Origin: Streptomyces eurythermus
Lineage (GTDB): Bacteria; Actinomycetota; Actinomycetes; Streptomycetales; Streptomycetaceae
DNA: 64,000 nucleotides
Reading direction: 5' to 3'
Assembly: GCF_014649115.1 (NCBI RefSeq)
Contig: NZ_BMSK01000015.1
Span: 124,001-188,000 of the forward strand
Shown: positions 50,137-58,489 of the stretch, one piece after another
Layout of the letters: each line of letters begins with the position of its first letter
How positions within the stretch are numbered: the first letter of the stretch is position 1
Position numbers and translations under genes: made by a program
Notes under the pieces: model-generated
The model's input: only the letters and a program-made list of their open reading frames with translations
Told to the model about the DNA's origin: nothing
The model's database searches: none

Positions 50137-50808
50137 TCAGGACCCGGGCCCGGGCACCGCCTCCGGATCCGTCCCGGGTTCTGACCCCGGCACCGCCCCC
50201 GGCTCCGAGCCGCGCTCCGGCTCCGAGCCGGGGGCGATCAGGGTGCGGAACAGCGGTGCCGCCAGGCGCAGTACGTCGTCCAGGTCGGCCTCGGCCAGGT
50301 CGGGCATGCGCAGCAGGTACCGCTGGGTCGCGATGCCGAACATCATCGCCCCGGACAGCGCGGCGCGCAGCCGCGCGTCCGGGGCGTCGACGTTCGCCGC
50401 CACCCGCTCGACGGTCTCCTTGGTCACATGCCGGCGCAGCAGCTCCGCGGCCTCCTCGCTGGTCATGCTGGTGCGCAGCAGCACCGCCATGGGGCTGTCC
50501 GGGTCGGCCGCCCAGCTGCTCAGCATGGCGCGGAGGTAGTTGTCGACCGTGCGGGCCGGGTCCGGGGTCGTCAGCTCCTCGATCGGGACGTGCCAGCGGA
50601 CCGCCTCACGGAAGAGTTCCTGCTTGGTGCCGAAGTACTGGATGACGGACGCCTTGTCGACTCCCGCCTCGGCGGCGATGGCCCGGATCGTGGCGCGTTC
50701 GTAGCCCACCTCGGCGAACTTGCGGCGCGCGGCCTCCATGATCCGCCGGCGCGTGCGCTCGCCCTTGCGCTCCGGTTCCGCGCCTGCCTGCGGACGGCTT
50801 CCGGTCAC
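50137..50808 (-). CDS. TetR-family transcriptional regulator
   Basis: This 223-residue repressor has the N-terminal HTH ERTRRRIMEAARRKFAEVGYERATIRAIAAEAGVDKASVIQYFGTK by position (residues 18-63; key residues are the Tyr-Phe-Gly after the recognition helix). A helical ligand-binding domain follows. The final 30 residues repeat GSEPE/GSEPG units and look disordered. The GTG at 50808 overlaps the stop of the NmrA-like gene (GTGA), so both are in one operon and the TetR protein probably controls it. A candidate operator lies upstream of the NmrA-like gene. Confidence 0.92.
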   Translation of the reverse strand: MTGSRPQAGAEPERKGERTRRRIMEAARRKFAEVGYERATIRAIAAEAGVDKASVIQYFGTKQELFREAVRWHVPIEELTTPDPARTVDNYLRAMLSSWAADPDSPMAVLLRTSMTSEEAAELLRRHVTKETVERVAANVDAPDARLRAALSGAMMFGIATQRYLLRMPDLAEADLDDVLRLAAPLFRTLIAPGSEPERGSEPGAVPGSEPGTDPEAVPGPGS

Positions 50809-51638
50809 CTGAAGTCACCGGCGTGGTGGGCCGCCCACTCGGCGTAGGTGTGCGCCGGGCGGCCGGTGACGTCCCGCACCGCCGTGGACACCGGCACCGT
50901 CGTACCCGACTGACGGGCGAACATGCGCAGCAGGGAGTCGACCGTCTCGGCCTCCAGGTGCCGGGTCATCCGCTCCCGGGCCGCCTCGGGCGACAGTTCC
51001 TCGAAGCGCAGCTCCCTGCCGAGCACCTCGCCGAGGATGCGTACGCGCTCAACCTGGGTCAGCGACTGGGGGCCGGTCAGCTCGTACGCCTGCGCCACGT
51101 GGTCGTCGTCCAGCAGGGCGCGGGCGGCCACGGCGGCGATGTCCCGCTCGTCGACGGGTGCGGTGGCGGCGTCGCCGTATGCCGCGCGGACCACGCCCTC
51201 CGCCTTGACGCCCCACGCCCACGGCAGGTCGTTGACCATGAACGGGCCGGGGCGCAGGAACGTCCACGGCACACCGGAGGCGATGACGGCCTGCTCGTCG
51301 GCCGCGTTGAGCCTGCCCATCCGCTCCCGGCCGAGGTGTTCGTCCACCACCGACTGCGAGGACAGCAGCACCACCTGCTTCAGCCCCGCCCGCGTCGCGG
51401 CGTCCAGGAACGCGCCCAGCCGGCCGTGCACGGGGAAGAGGAACGCCCGCTCCACTCCGCGCAGCGCGGAGGCGAGGGACTCGGCGTCGGTCAGGTCGCC
51501 CCGGACCACGTCGACTCCGTCCGGCAGGCCGGCGCGCCGCGGGTCACGGGTGAGCGCGCGTACCCGCGCTCCCGCGTCCAGCAGTTCGCGCACCAGGTTC
51601 CGGCCGACGTTGCCGGTCGCACCGGTCACCAGGATCAT
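50805..51638 (-). CDS. NmrA-like NAD(P)-binding protein
   Basis: This 277-residue atypical SDR of the NmrA/HSCARG type has the dinucleotide motif ILVTGATGNVGRNLV at the N terminus, then RALTRDPRRAGLP and VVRGDLTDAESL. The middle has LKQVVLLSSQSVV and WTFLRPGPFMVND, and no YxxxK catalytic pair is seen. Members are redox sensors or reductases of quinones; JadX-like and other cluster-linked examples exist. It is cotranscribed with the TetR gene. The substrate is unknown; a role in the polyketide cluster is suggested only by position. Confidence 0.88.
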   Translation of the reverse strand: MILVTGATGNVGRNLVRELLDAGARVRALTRDPRRAGLPDGVDVVRGDLTDAESLASALRGVERAFLFPVHGRLGAFLDAATRAGLKQVVLLSSQSVVDEHLGRERMGRLNAADEQAVIASGVPWTFLRPGPFMVNDLPWAWGVKAEGVVRAAYGDAATAPVDERDIAAVAARALLDDDHVAQAYELTGPQSLTQVERVRILGEVLGRELRFEELSPEAARERMTRHLEAETVDSLLRMFARQSGTTVPVSTAVRDVTGRPAHTYAEWAAHHAGDFR

Positions 51639-51801
51639 CCCTCAGCCTTTCGTCGGTACACGTGCGCGGAAAGGGGGCGGGAGCCCCGGCCGACGGGGGT
51701 CGCGCAGGGCGTGTCGTACCTGCGCACGGCCGGGGCACTCGCCGACTCCCTCTCCAGCGAGGGGCGTTGACGACGCTACGCCCGCCCCGGAGAAATATCA
51801 A

Positions 51802-51812
51802 CGCCTGTTTAG
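51802..51812. promoter_or_regulatory. Candidate TetR operator upstream of the NmrA-like gene
   Basis: AACGCCTGTTT has a short dyad (AAC / GTT) of the form common in TetR operators, 164 bp upstream of the NmrA-like start. The rest of the 241-bp gap (51639-51879) is non-coding. Weak evidence, based on pattern only. Confidence 0.3.
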
Positions 51813-51879
51813 TTCTAGGTCTTCCGACGTAAGACCGCAGCTCGCGCCGCTGATCCACCGCCGGCGGCACCGGATGCCG

Positions 51880-53112
51880 CTAACCGGCGGACACCCCCTG
51901 GGCCCCGGCCGGCTCCGGCTCCCCGGTCCCGGCGCCGGCCCGCTCGCTGCGGGCGGCGGCGGCCGTGACCAGCGCCGCGGCCACGGCGAAAGCGGCGCCC
52001 GCCCAGGCGATCCACACGGCACCCGTCGCGCCGAGGATCCCGGCGCCCAGCGCGCTGGACAGCGAGATCGCCAGGTACATCACGGCGGCGTTGAGGGAGA
52101 CCGCCAGGGGTTCGCTGCCGGGGCTGGCCAGCGCCATGACGCGCTGCTGCTGCGGCGCGGTCACCGACCAGGAGGCGATGCCGCACACCGCCGTCAGCGC
52201 GACGGCCGCCGGGTAGGAGGAGCGGACGCCGGCCATGACCGCGAACACCACCGTGAGCAGCAGCGTCGCGCCGATGACCACCGTGCGCGGCCCCTTGCGG
52301 TCGGCGAGCCGGCCCGCGGTGAGGTTGCCGGCCGTCCCCGCCAGGCCGAAGACCAGCAGCAGTACGGCCACCTTGCCGCCGTCCCCGCCGGTGGCGGGCT
52401 CGAAGACGGCGCTGATGTAGGTGTAGGGCAGGTAGATGCCGATGAACGCGACCAGCGTGCCGGCCAGCACCCCGGCGACCTTGCGGTCGGCGAGCGGGGC
52501 GAGGCGCCGCCGCAGCTGGGTCGGGCCGCCGAGGGTGACGTCGGGCAGCCGCAGGGCGATGACCGGGGCCACGACCAGGGCGAGCGCGGTGACGAACCAC
52601 ATGGTGGCCTGCCAGCCCAGCGCCTCCCCGATGACGGTGCCGAGCGGCGCGCCCAGCGCGAGCGAGGCGGTCAGCCCCACGGTGACGATGGCGATCGCCC
52701 GGCCCCGGTGCTCGGGTCCGGCCAGGGTCGCCGCGGTCGCGCCCGCGTTCGGGGTGAACATCGCGGCGCCGGCCGCGGCGATCACCCGGGCCGCCAGGAC
52801 CAGCGCGTAGTCGGGGGCGAGGGCGGTCACCACGTTGCCGACGGCGAACACGCCGAGCCCCGTGATCAGCACCGTACGGCGTGACCAGCGGGCGGTGAAC
52901 GCGGCGAGCACCGGGGAGAGCAGGGCGTAGGCCAGCGAGAAGACGCTGACGAGCTGGCCCGCCGCGCCCACGGAGATGTCGAGGGAGTCACTGATGTCGG
53001 GGAGCAGACCGGCGATGACGAAGGCGTCGGTGCCGACGGCGAACGTGCCGAGTGCGAGCACACAGGCGTGGGTCCGCCAGGCGCGCCCCTGCTGTGCGGC
53101 GGGAGGGGTCAT
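51880..53112 (-). CDS. MFS drug-proton antiporter (DHA1 type)
   Basis: This 410-residue exporter has twelve hydrophobic segments. Marks are the N-terminal GTFAVGTDAFVIAGLLPDIS, motif A-like FTARWSRRTVLITGLGVF between helices 2 and 3, and its second-half copy AGRLADRKGPRTVVIGATLL. DHA1 proteins of the CmlA/Bcr class export small drugs using the proton gradient. The ATG at 53112 has GGAGGGG upstream. It is divergent from the ArsR gene with palindromic DNA between, suggesting induction when that repressor is released. Export of the polyketide product is plausible but not shown. Confidence 0.92.
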   Translation of the reverse strand: MTPPAAQQGRAWRTHACVLALGTFAVGTDAFVIAGLLPDISDSLDISVGAAGQLVSVFSLAYALLSPVLAAFTARWSRRTVLITGLGVFAVGNVVTALAPDYALVLAARVIAAAGAAMFTPNAGATAATLAGPEHRGRAIAIVTVGLTASLALGAPLGTVIGEALGWQATMWFVTALALVVAPVIALRLPDVTLGGPTQLRRRLAPLADRKVAGVLAGTLVAFIGIYLPYTYISAVFEPATGGDGGKVAVLLLVFGLAGTAGNLTAGRLADRKGPRTVVIGATLLLTVVFAVMAGVRSSYPAAVALTAVCGIASWSVTAPQQQRVMALASPGSEPLAVSLNAAVMYLAISLSSALGAGILGATGAVWIAWAGAAFAVAAALVTAAAARSERAGAGTGEPEPAGAQGVSAG

Positions 53113-53184
53113 GGAAGCACCTGAGTTTCGATGGACGTCAAGTATGTCGATGTCGATCGTAATAGAGGTTCGATGTGTATCGTA

Positions 53185-53200
53185 GATGTCGAGCGACATC
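53185..53200. promoter_or_regulatory. ArsR-type operator between the MFS and ArsR genes
   Basis: GATGTCG (53185-53191) and CGACATC (53194-53200) form a perfect inverted repeat with a 2-bp spacer. Further TCGATGT/ATCGTA-type half-sites lie at 53148-53182, so the gap has several possible binding sites shared by both divergent promoters. Confidence 0.6.
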
Positions 53201-53276
53201 GCCATAGTCGCGCGACCTCGCCTCCCCCGCACCGGTGCCGCCGGGCCGCGCGAGGCGGGAAGAGCCTGGAGGCAGG

Positions 53277-53639
53277 ATGCGAACGACGGAGGAGACCCGG
53301 CTGCCGCAGCCGGACCTCGCCACGGTGGAGATCGGCACCGTGCTGCAAGCCCTCGCGGACCCGGTACGGCTGCAGATCGTGCGGCTGCTCGACACCGTCG
53401 GCGAGGCGCCCTGCGGCGCGCTGGAGCTGCCGGTCGGGCGCTCCACCGTCTCCCACCATCTGCGCACCCTGCGCGAGAGCGGCCTCGTAGAGACGCATCT
53501 GCGGGGCAACACCCGGGTCAGCCGGATCCGCGGCGAGGAGCTGGAGCGGCGCTTCCCCGGCCTGCTCGCCTCCGTCCTGGGTGCCACGCCGGCCGCGCGA
53601 GCGGGCGCGGCCACAAACGACGGGGAGGGGGAGCGCTAG
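53277..53639 (+). CDS. ArsR-family winged-helix regulator
   Basis: This 120-residue ArsR/SmtB-fold protein has LQALADPVRLQIVRLLDTVG (start of the fold), VGRSTVSHHLRTLRESGLVETHLRG (recognition helix and wing) and VSRIRGEELERRFPG. The metal-binding CxC motif of the alpha-3 helix is absent; the only Cys is in EAPCGAL, so it is not an obvious metal sensor. The ATG at 53277 is preceded by GGAGG. The stop (TAG) abuts the ATG of the flavoprotein gene, so the two are coupled. Confidence 0.9.
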   Translation: MRTTEETRLPQPDLATVEIGTVLQALADPVRLQIVRLLDTVGEAPCGALELPVGRSTVSHHLRTLRESGLVETHLRGNTRVSRIRGEELERRFPGLLASVLGATPAARAGAATNDGEGER

Positions 53640-54275
53640 ATGGGACGGTTCGCACACCTCGCCTACACGGACAGCGTGCGCCGCGTCCAGGAGGAGCAGG
53701 GCAGCGGCCTGTTAGGGGTGCGCGCCCTCGCCCAGCCCGACACCGGGCCGGACGAACTCGGCCCCGACGAGGCCGCGTTCCTCACCACCCGGGACGGGTT
53801 CTACCTGGCCAGCACGGGCGAGACCGGCTGGCCCTACATCCAGTTCCGCGGCGGCCCCGCCGGCTTCGTACACGTCCTGGACGAGCGGCGGCTGGCCTGG
53901 GCGGAGGTGCGCGGCAACCGGCAGTACATCACCACCGGGAACCTGCGGACCGACGGCCGGGTCGCGCTGTTCTTCATGGACTACGCCCGGCAGGCCCGTC
54001 TGAAACTGCTGGGCCGGGCCCGCACCCAGGGGCTCGACGAGGACCCCGCGCTCACCGAACGGCTCGACGAGCCGCGCACCGACGGCAAGGTGGAGCGCCT
54101 GATGATCGTCGAGGTCGAGGGCTTCAACTGGAACTGCCACCAGCACATCACCCCGCGCTACACCGAGGAGGAGCTGGAGACCGCCCTCCGCCCCGTCCGC
54201 GCCCGCATGGACGCCCTGGAACAGGAGAACGCCCGCCTGCGCGCCCGCCTCGCCGAACTCGGCGAGCAGGACTGA
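53640..54275 (+). CDS. PNPOx-like flavin-binding protein
   Basis: This 211-residue split-barrel flavoprotein of the pyridoxamine 5'-phosphate-oxidase-like family has DEAAFLTTRDGFYLASTGETGWPYIQFRGG as the N-terminal barrel, NRQYITTGNLRTDGRVALFFMDY around the flavin phosphate site, and a helical C-terminal coiled region (MDALEQENARLRARLAEL). PNPO proper is unlikely because pyridoxine-site residues are not evident; F420 or FMN redox chemistry or haem degradation are other options. It is coupled to the ArsR regulator and opposite the MFS exporter, so it may be part of a defence against a toxic compound. Confidence 0.85.
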   Translation: MGRFAHLAYTDSVRRVQEEQGSGLLGVRALAQPDTGPDELGPDEAAFLTTRDGFYLASTGETGWPYIQFRGGPAGFVHVLDERRLAWAEVRGNRQYITTGNLRTDGRVALFFMDYARQARLKLLGRARTQGLDEDPALTERLDEPRTDGKVERLMIVEVEGFNWNCHQHITPRYTEEELETALRPVRARMDALEQENARLRARLAELGEQD

Positions 54276-54282
54276 CCCCGCC

Positions 54283-55713
54283 CTACCGCGGCGCGCCCCG
54301 CCCCGCCAGGCGCCGGATCGCGGTGTCCAGCCGGGCCAGCGTCCGCTCCCTGCCGAGCAGTTCCAGGGACTCGAACAGCGGCAGCCCGACCGTGCGCCCG
54401 GTGACCGCGACCCGGACCGGGGCCTGGGCCTTGCCCAGCTTCAGCCCGTGCCTCTCCCCCACGGCGAGCAGGACGCCCTTCAGCTCCTCCGCCCTCCAGC
54501 CGGCGACGCCGGCCAGTCCGGCGCGGACGTCCGTGAGGATGTCCGCGGCCCCCTCCTTCATCGCCTTGTGCCACGACGCCTCGTCCTCGACCGGCTCGTC
54601 CAGGAACAGGAAGTCCACGTAGCCGGTGATCTCGGAGAGCCGCGTCAGCCGGGTCCGGGCCAGCGGGGCCGCCGCCTCGAAGACGTCCTTGTCGAACGCC
54701 TCCGGCCGCCACGGGGCGTACGGGGCGACGAGCCACGGCACACAGGCCGCGGCGAACTGCGCGGGCGCCAGGGCACGGAGGTACTCGCCGTTGAAGGCCG
54801 TCAGCTTCTTCACGTCGAAGAAGGCCGGTGCGGTGTTCACGTCCTCGATCCGGAAGAGCCGCTCCAGCTCCTCGTACGGCATGATCTCCCGGTCGCCGCC
54901 CGGGCCCCAGCCGAGCAGCATCAGGTAGTTCACCATCGCCTCGGGCAGGAAGCCCTCGGCGAGGTAGTCCTCCAGCGCGACCTTGTCCCGGCGCTTGGAC
55001 AGCTTCTGCCGTTTCTCGTTCACGATCACCGGCAGATGCGCCCACACGGGCGGCTCGGCACCGAGCGCCTCCCACAGCAGCTGCTGCTTCGGCGTGTTCG
55101 ACAGGTGCTCCTCGCCCCGGACGACCTGCGTGATGCCCTCGTCCAGGTCGTCCACGACGTTGGCGAGCAGGAAGACCGGGGAGCCGTCACCGCGGGCGAT
55201 CACGAAGTCCTCGATCGCGCTGTTCGGGAACGCCGGCTCGCCGCGCACCAGGTCGGCGACGACGGTCTCCCCCTCGTCCGGCGTCCGGAACCGCAGCGCC
55301 CGCCCGGCCGCGTACCCGAGCCCCCGCTCCCGGCAGAACCCGTCGTACCCGAGGTGCTCCGACCCCGTGCGCTCCTTCAACTGCTCCCGGGTGCAGTCGC
55401 AGTAGTACGCCCGCCCCGCCGCGAACAGCCCCTCGGCCGCCTCCCGGTGCCGGCCGGCGTTGTGCGACTGGAAGTACGGCCCCTCGAACACCGGGTCCTC
55501 GTCGTGGATGCCGATCGCCGCCAGCGCGCTGATGATGCCGTCGATCCACTCCGGCTTGTTCCGGGCCGCGTCGGTGTCCTCGATCCGCAGCACGAACCGG
55601 CCGCCGGACTGTCGCGCCACCGCCCAGTTGTAGAGAGCGGACCGCGCCCCGCCGACATGGAACATGCCGGTCGGAGAAGGAGCGAAACGCACACGAACCG
55701 GACCAGTCACCAT
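54283..55713 (-). CDS. gltX: Glutamyl-tRNA synthetase (probable second copy)
   Basis: This 476-residue class I aminoacyl-tRNA synthetase starts VRVRFAPSPTGMFHVGGARSALYNW with the HIGH motif as HVGG, and has KLSKRRDK for KMSKS (near residue 244). A zinc-type region YYCDCTREQLKER...GFCRERG follows the HIGH motif, and the C-terminal helical anticodon domain is complete. It differs from the usual Streptomyces GltX as I remember it (FCPSPTGNPHVG). So this may be a second GluRS, perhaps a drug-tolerant form next to the biosynthetic cluster. Its stop is 7 bp from the convergent PNPOx-like gene. The ATG at 55713 is used; an immediately following GTG is also in frame. Confidence 0.9.
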   Translation of the reverse strand: MVTGPVRVRFAPSPTGMFHVGGARSALYNWAVARQSGGRFVLRIEDTDAARNKPEWIDGIISALAAIGIHDEDPVFEGPYFQSHNAGRHREAAEGLFAAGRAYYCDCTREQLKERTGSEHLGYDGFCRERGLGYAAGRALRFRTPDEGETVVADLVRGEPAFPNSAIEDFVIARGDGSPVFLLANVVDDLDEGITQVVRGEEHLSNTPKQQLLWEALGAEPPVWAHLPVIVNEKRQKLSKRRDKVALEDYLAEGFLPEAMVNYLMLLGWGPGGDREIMPYEELERLFRIEDVNTAPAFFDVKKLTAFNGEYLRALAPAQFAAACVPWLVAPYAPWRPEAFDKDVFEAAAPLARTRLTRLSEITGYVDFLFLDEPVEDEASWHKAMKEGAADILTDVRAGLAGVAGWRAEELKGVLLAVGERHGLKLGKAQAPVRVAVTGRTVGLPLFESLELLGRERTLARLDTAIRRLAGRGAPR

Positions 55714-55779
55714 GCGCCCCAGCGTACCGATCCCGGCCGTCCGCCCCGGCGTCTTTTTTCCGTACCGTCGGCAGCCCGC

Positions 55780-56217
55780 CTACGACAGGTGCCCGGCCCT
55801 GGGTGGCTCGCCGTCTCCGTTGAGGGCGCGTCGTACAAAGGTGATCGCCGCCGTCGCCGCGGCGGTCGCGGCGAGGCTGCCGAGGGTCACCAGGCCCACG
55901 CCGATCACGAACAGGCCGCTGGCGTCGTCGGACCAGTCGTAGTACGCGGCGGCGGTCAGGCCGGCCGAGGTGCCGAGGACGGCGGCGAGGGGGTGGCGGC
56001 GGGCGGTGGCCCAGTACACCGGCGCCAGCTGGGTCAGGACCAGTCCGATCACCTGCCAGGCCTGGTACGGGCCGGTCGTCGTGCCGTCGGCGTGGACGTC
56101 CCGCTGCTGGTCCCAGCCCAGCCAGCCGGCCCACGCCAGGGGCGCGACCACGGCGGGCGCGAGGACCGGCAGCACCCTGAGGGCGTCGCGCGTGGGTTTG
56201 CCTGCTCCTTTTCGCAT
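55780..56217 (-). CDS. Small membrane protein of unknown function, 145 aa
   Basis: This 145-residue protein has four hydrophobic stretches: LRVLPVLAPAVVAPLAWAGWL, VIGLVLTQLAPVYWA, AVLGTSAGLTAAAYY and LFVIGVGLVTLGSLAATAA, with polar loops such as DQQRDVHADGTT. The ATG at 56217 (MRKGAGKPTRD) gives a positive-inside N terminus. I recognise no family. It lies upstream of gltX on the same strand (66 bp gap) and is divergent from nadE. Confidence 0.7.
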   Translation of the reverse strand: MRKGAGKPTRDALRVLPVLAPAVVAPLAWAGWLGWDQQRDVHADGTTTGPYQAWQVIGLVLTQLAPVYWATARRHPLAAVLGTSAGLTAAAYYDWSDDASGLFVIGVGLVTLGSLAATAAATAAITFVRRALNGDGEPPRAGHLS

Positions 56218-56378
56218 ACCTCCACCCTCGCGCCGCGCGCCGCCCGCGCACAGAGCGCACGTACTCAGCCGCGTGCGCATACGTGCCCGAGTACGTGGCC
56301 GGGTCCCGGGCTCCGGGCGGCCGGGATCTAGGCTTCCCTCAGGAGGAGATTCGCTTCGTCAGTGCGGTCTGTTGAATC

Positions 56379-58448
56379 ATGAAGGAAGCCCCGTTGAACT
56401 TCTGGTCGCTGTACAGCCACGGCTTCGCGCGCATCGCCGCGTGCACGGGCCACACCGTCATCGCCGACCCGCACGCCAACGCCGAGGCGGTCCTGCGCCA
56501 GGCCCGCCGGTGCGCGGACGAGGGCGTCGCCGTCGCCGTCTTCCCCGAGCTGGGCCTGACCGGCTACTCCATCGAGGACCTGCTCCTCCAGGACGCGCTG
56601 CTCGACCAGGTCGAGGCGGCGCTCCACACGCTCGTCGCCGGCTCGGCCGACCTGCTGCCCGTCCTGGTCGTCGGCGCCCCGCTGCGCCACCGCCACCGGA
56701 TCTACAACTGCGCGGTGATCGTCCACCGGGGCCGCGTCCTCGGCGTCGTACCGAAGTCGTACCCGCCGAACTACCGCGAGTTCTACGAACGCCGGCAGAT
56801 CGCCGACGGCCACGACGAGCGGGGCGGCACCATCGTCGTCGCCGGCGCCGAGGTGCCGTTCGGCGTGGACCTGCTGTTCGCCGCCGAGGACGTACCCGGG
56901 CTGGTGCTGCACACCGAGATCTGCGAGGACATGTGGGTGCCGGTGCCGCCCAGCGCGGAGGCCGCCCTCGCCGGGGCCACCGTGCTGGTCAACCTCTCCG
57001 GCAGCCCCATCACCGTCGGCCGGGCCGAGGACCGCGCGCTGCTGTGCCGCTCGGCGTCCTCCCGCTGCCTGGCCGCCTACGTCTACGCGGCGGCCGGCCT
57101 CGGCGAGTCCACCACCGACCTGTCCTGGGACGGACAGACCATGATCTACGAGAACGGGGTGCTGCTCGCCGAGTCCGACCGCTTCCCGCTCGGCGACCAG
57201 TGCACCGTCGCCGACGTCGATCTCGACCTGCTGCGGCAGGAACGCCACCGGATGGGCACCTTCGACGACAACCGCCGGGCCCACGCCGCGCGCACCGGGG
57301 ACTTCCGGACCGTCTCCTTCGAGCTGGACCCGCCGCGCACCGACCTCGGGCTGCGCCGCCGCGTCGAGCGGTTCCCGTTCGTGCCCGCCGACCCCGACCG
57401 GCTCGCCCTGGACTGCTACGAGGCGTACAACATCCAGGTCGCCGGGCTCCAGCAGCGACTCGCGGCCATCGGCGGCCCCAAGGTCGTCATCGGCGTCTCC
57501 GGCGGCCTGGACTCCACGCACGCGCTGATCGTCGCCGCCCGGGCGATGGACCGCGCGGGCCGACCCCGCAGCGACATCCTGGCCTTCACCCTGCCCGGCT
57601 TCGCCACCAGCGACCACACCAAGGACAACGCGCACAAGCTGATGCGCGCCCTCGGCGTCACCGCCGCCGAGCTGGACATCACGCCGACCGCCCGGCTGAT
57701 GCTGAAGGAGATCGGCCACCCCTTCGCCGCCGGCGAGCCGGTCTACGACGTCACCTTCGAGAACGTCCAGGCGGGCCTGCGCACCGACTACCTGTTCCGG
57801 CTGGCCAACCAGCGCGGCGGCATCGTGCTCGGCACCGGCGACCTCTCCGAGCTGGCGCTCGGCTGGTCCACGTACGGCGTCGGCGACCAGATGAGCCACT
57901 ACAACGTCAACTCCGGGGTGCCGAAGACCTTCATCCAGCACCTGATCCGCTGGGTCATCGCCAGCGACCAGTTCGACGACGAGACCGGCAAGGTGCTGTC
58001 CGCGATCCTGGACACCGAGATCAGCCCCGAGCTGGTGCCGGGCGAGGAGATGCAGTCCACCGAGTCCAAGATCGGCCCGTACGCGCTGCACGACTTCACC
58101 CTCTTCCAGGTGCTGCGCTACGGCTTCCGGCCCTCGAAGGTCGCCTTCCTGGCCTGGCACGCCTGGCACGACCCTCAGGCCGGCGCCTGGCCGCCCGGCT
58201 TCCCCGAGGCCAAGCGGGTGGCATACGACCTGGCCGAGATCCGGCACTGGCTGGAGGTGTTCTGCCGCCGCTTCTTCGCCTTCTCGCAGTTCAAGCGCTC
58301 GGCGATGCCGAACGGGCCCAAGGTCTCGGCCGGCGGCTCGCTCTCCCCGCGCGGCGACTGGCGCGCCCCCTCGGACGGCAACGCGGAGTCGTGGCTGCGC
58401 GACCTGGCCCGCTTCGACTTCGAGGCGGCGGCGGCCGAGGCCCGCTAG
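56379..58448 (+). CDS. nadE: Glutamine-dependent NAD+ synthetase
   Basis: This 689-residue two-domain enzyme makes NAD+ from deamido-NAD, ATP and glutamine in the cytoplasm. The N-terminal nitrilase-fold glutaminase domain has its Glu-Lys-Cys triad in FPELGLTGYS, VVPKSYPPNYREFYE and EICEDMWVP. The C-terminal synthetase domain (from about residue 355) has the PP-loop VSGGLDSTHALI and GTGDLSELALGWSTYG, HYNVNSGVPKT. Length fits the actinobacterial glutamine-dependent type. The ATG at 56379 follows AGGAGGAG some 30 bp earlier with a poor immediate site, so the exact start is slightly uncertain. Confidence 0.95.
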   Translation: MKEAPLNFWSLYSHGFARIAACTGHTVIADPHANAEAVLRQARRCADEGVAVAVFPELGLTGYSIEDLLLQDALLDQVEAALHTLVAGSADLLPVLVVGAPLRHRHRIYNCAVIVHRGRVLGVVPKSYPPNYREFYERRQIADGHDERGGTIVVAGAEVPFGVDLLFAAEDVPGLVLHTEICEDMWVPVPPSAEAALAGATVLVNLSGSPITVGRAEDRALLCRSASSRCLAAYVYAAAGLGESTTDLSWDGQTMIYENGVLLAESDRFPLGDQCTVADVDLDLLRQERHRMGTFDDNRRAHAARTGDFRTVSFELDPPRTDLGLRRRVERFPFVPADPDRLALDCYEAYNIQVAGLQQRLAAIGGPKVVIGVSGGLDSTHALIVAARAMDRAGRPRSDILAFTLPGFATSDHTKDNAHKLMRALGVTAAELDITPTARLMLKEIGHPFAAGEPVYDVTFENVQAGLRTDYLFRLANQRGGIVLGTGDLSELALGWSTYGVGDQMSHYNVNSGVPKTFIQHLIRWVIASDQFDDETGKVLSAILDTEISPELVPGEEMQSTESKIGPYALHDFTLFQVLRYGFRPSKVAFLAWHAWHDPQAGAWPPGFPEAKRVAYDLAEIRHWLEVFCRRFFAFSQFKRSAMPNGPKVSAGGSLSPRGDWRAPSDGNAESWLRDLARFDFEAAAAEAR

Positions 58449-58489
58449 CCGCCTGGAACCGGGCCCCGGCTTCGGACACTCTTTCCCTC

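Noticed and set aside
55970..58489. Giant open frame leading into the CASTOR/POLLUX-like gene
   Set aside because: It is the wrong frame of nadE; only the part from 58490 has domain content and correct codon bias.
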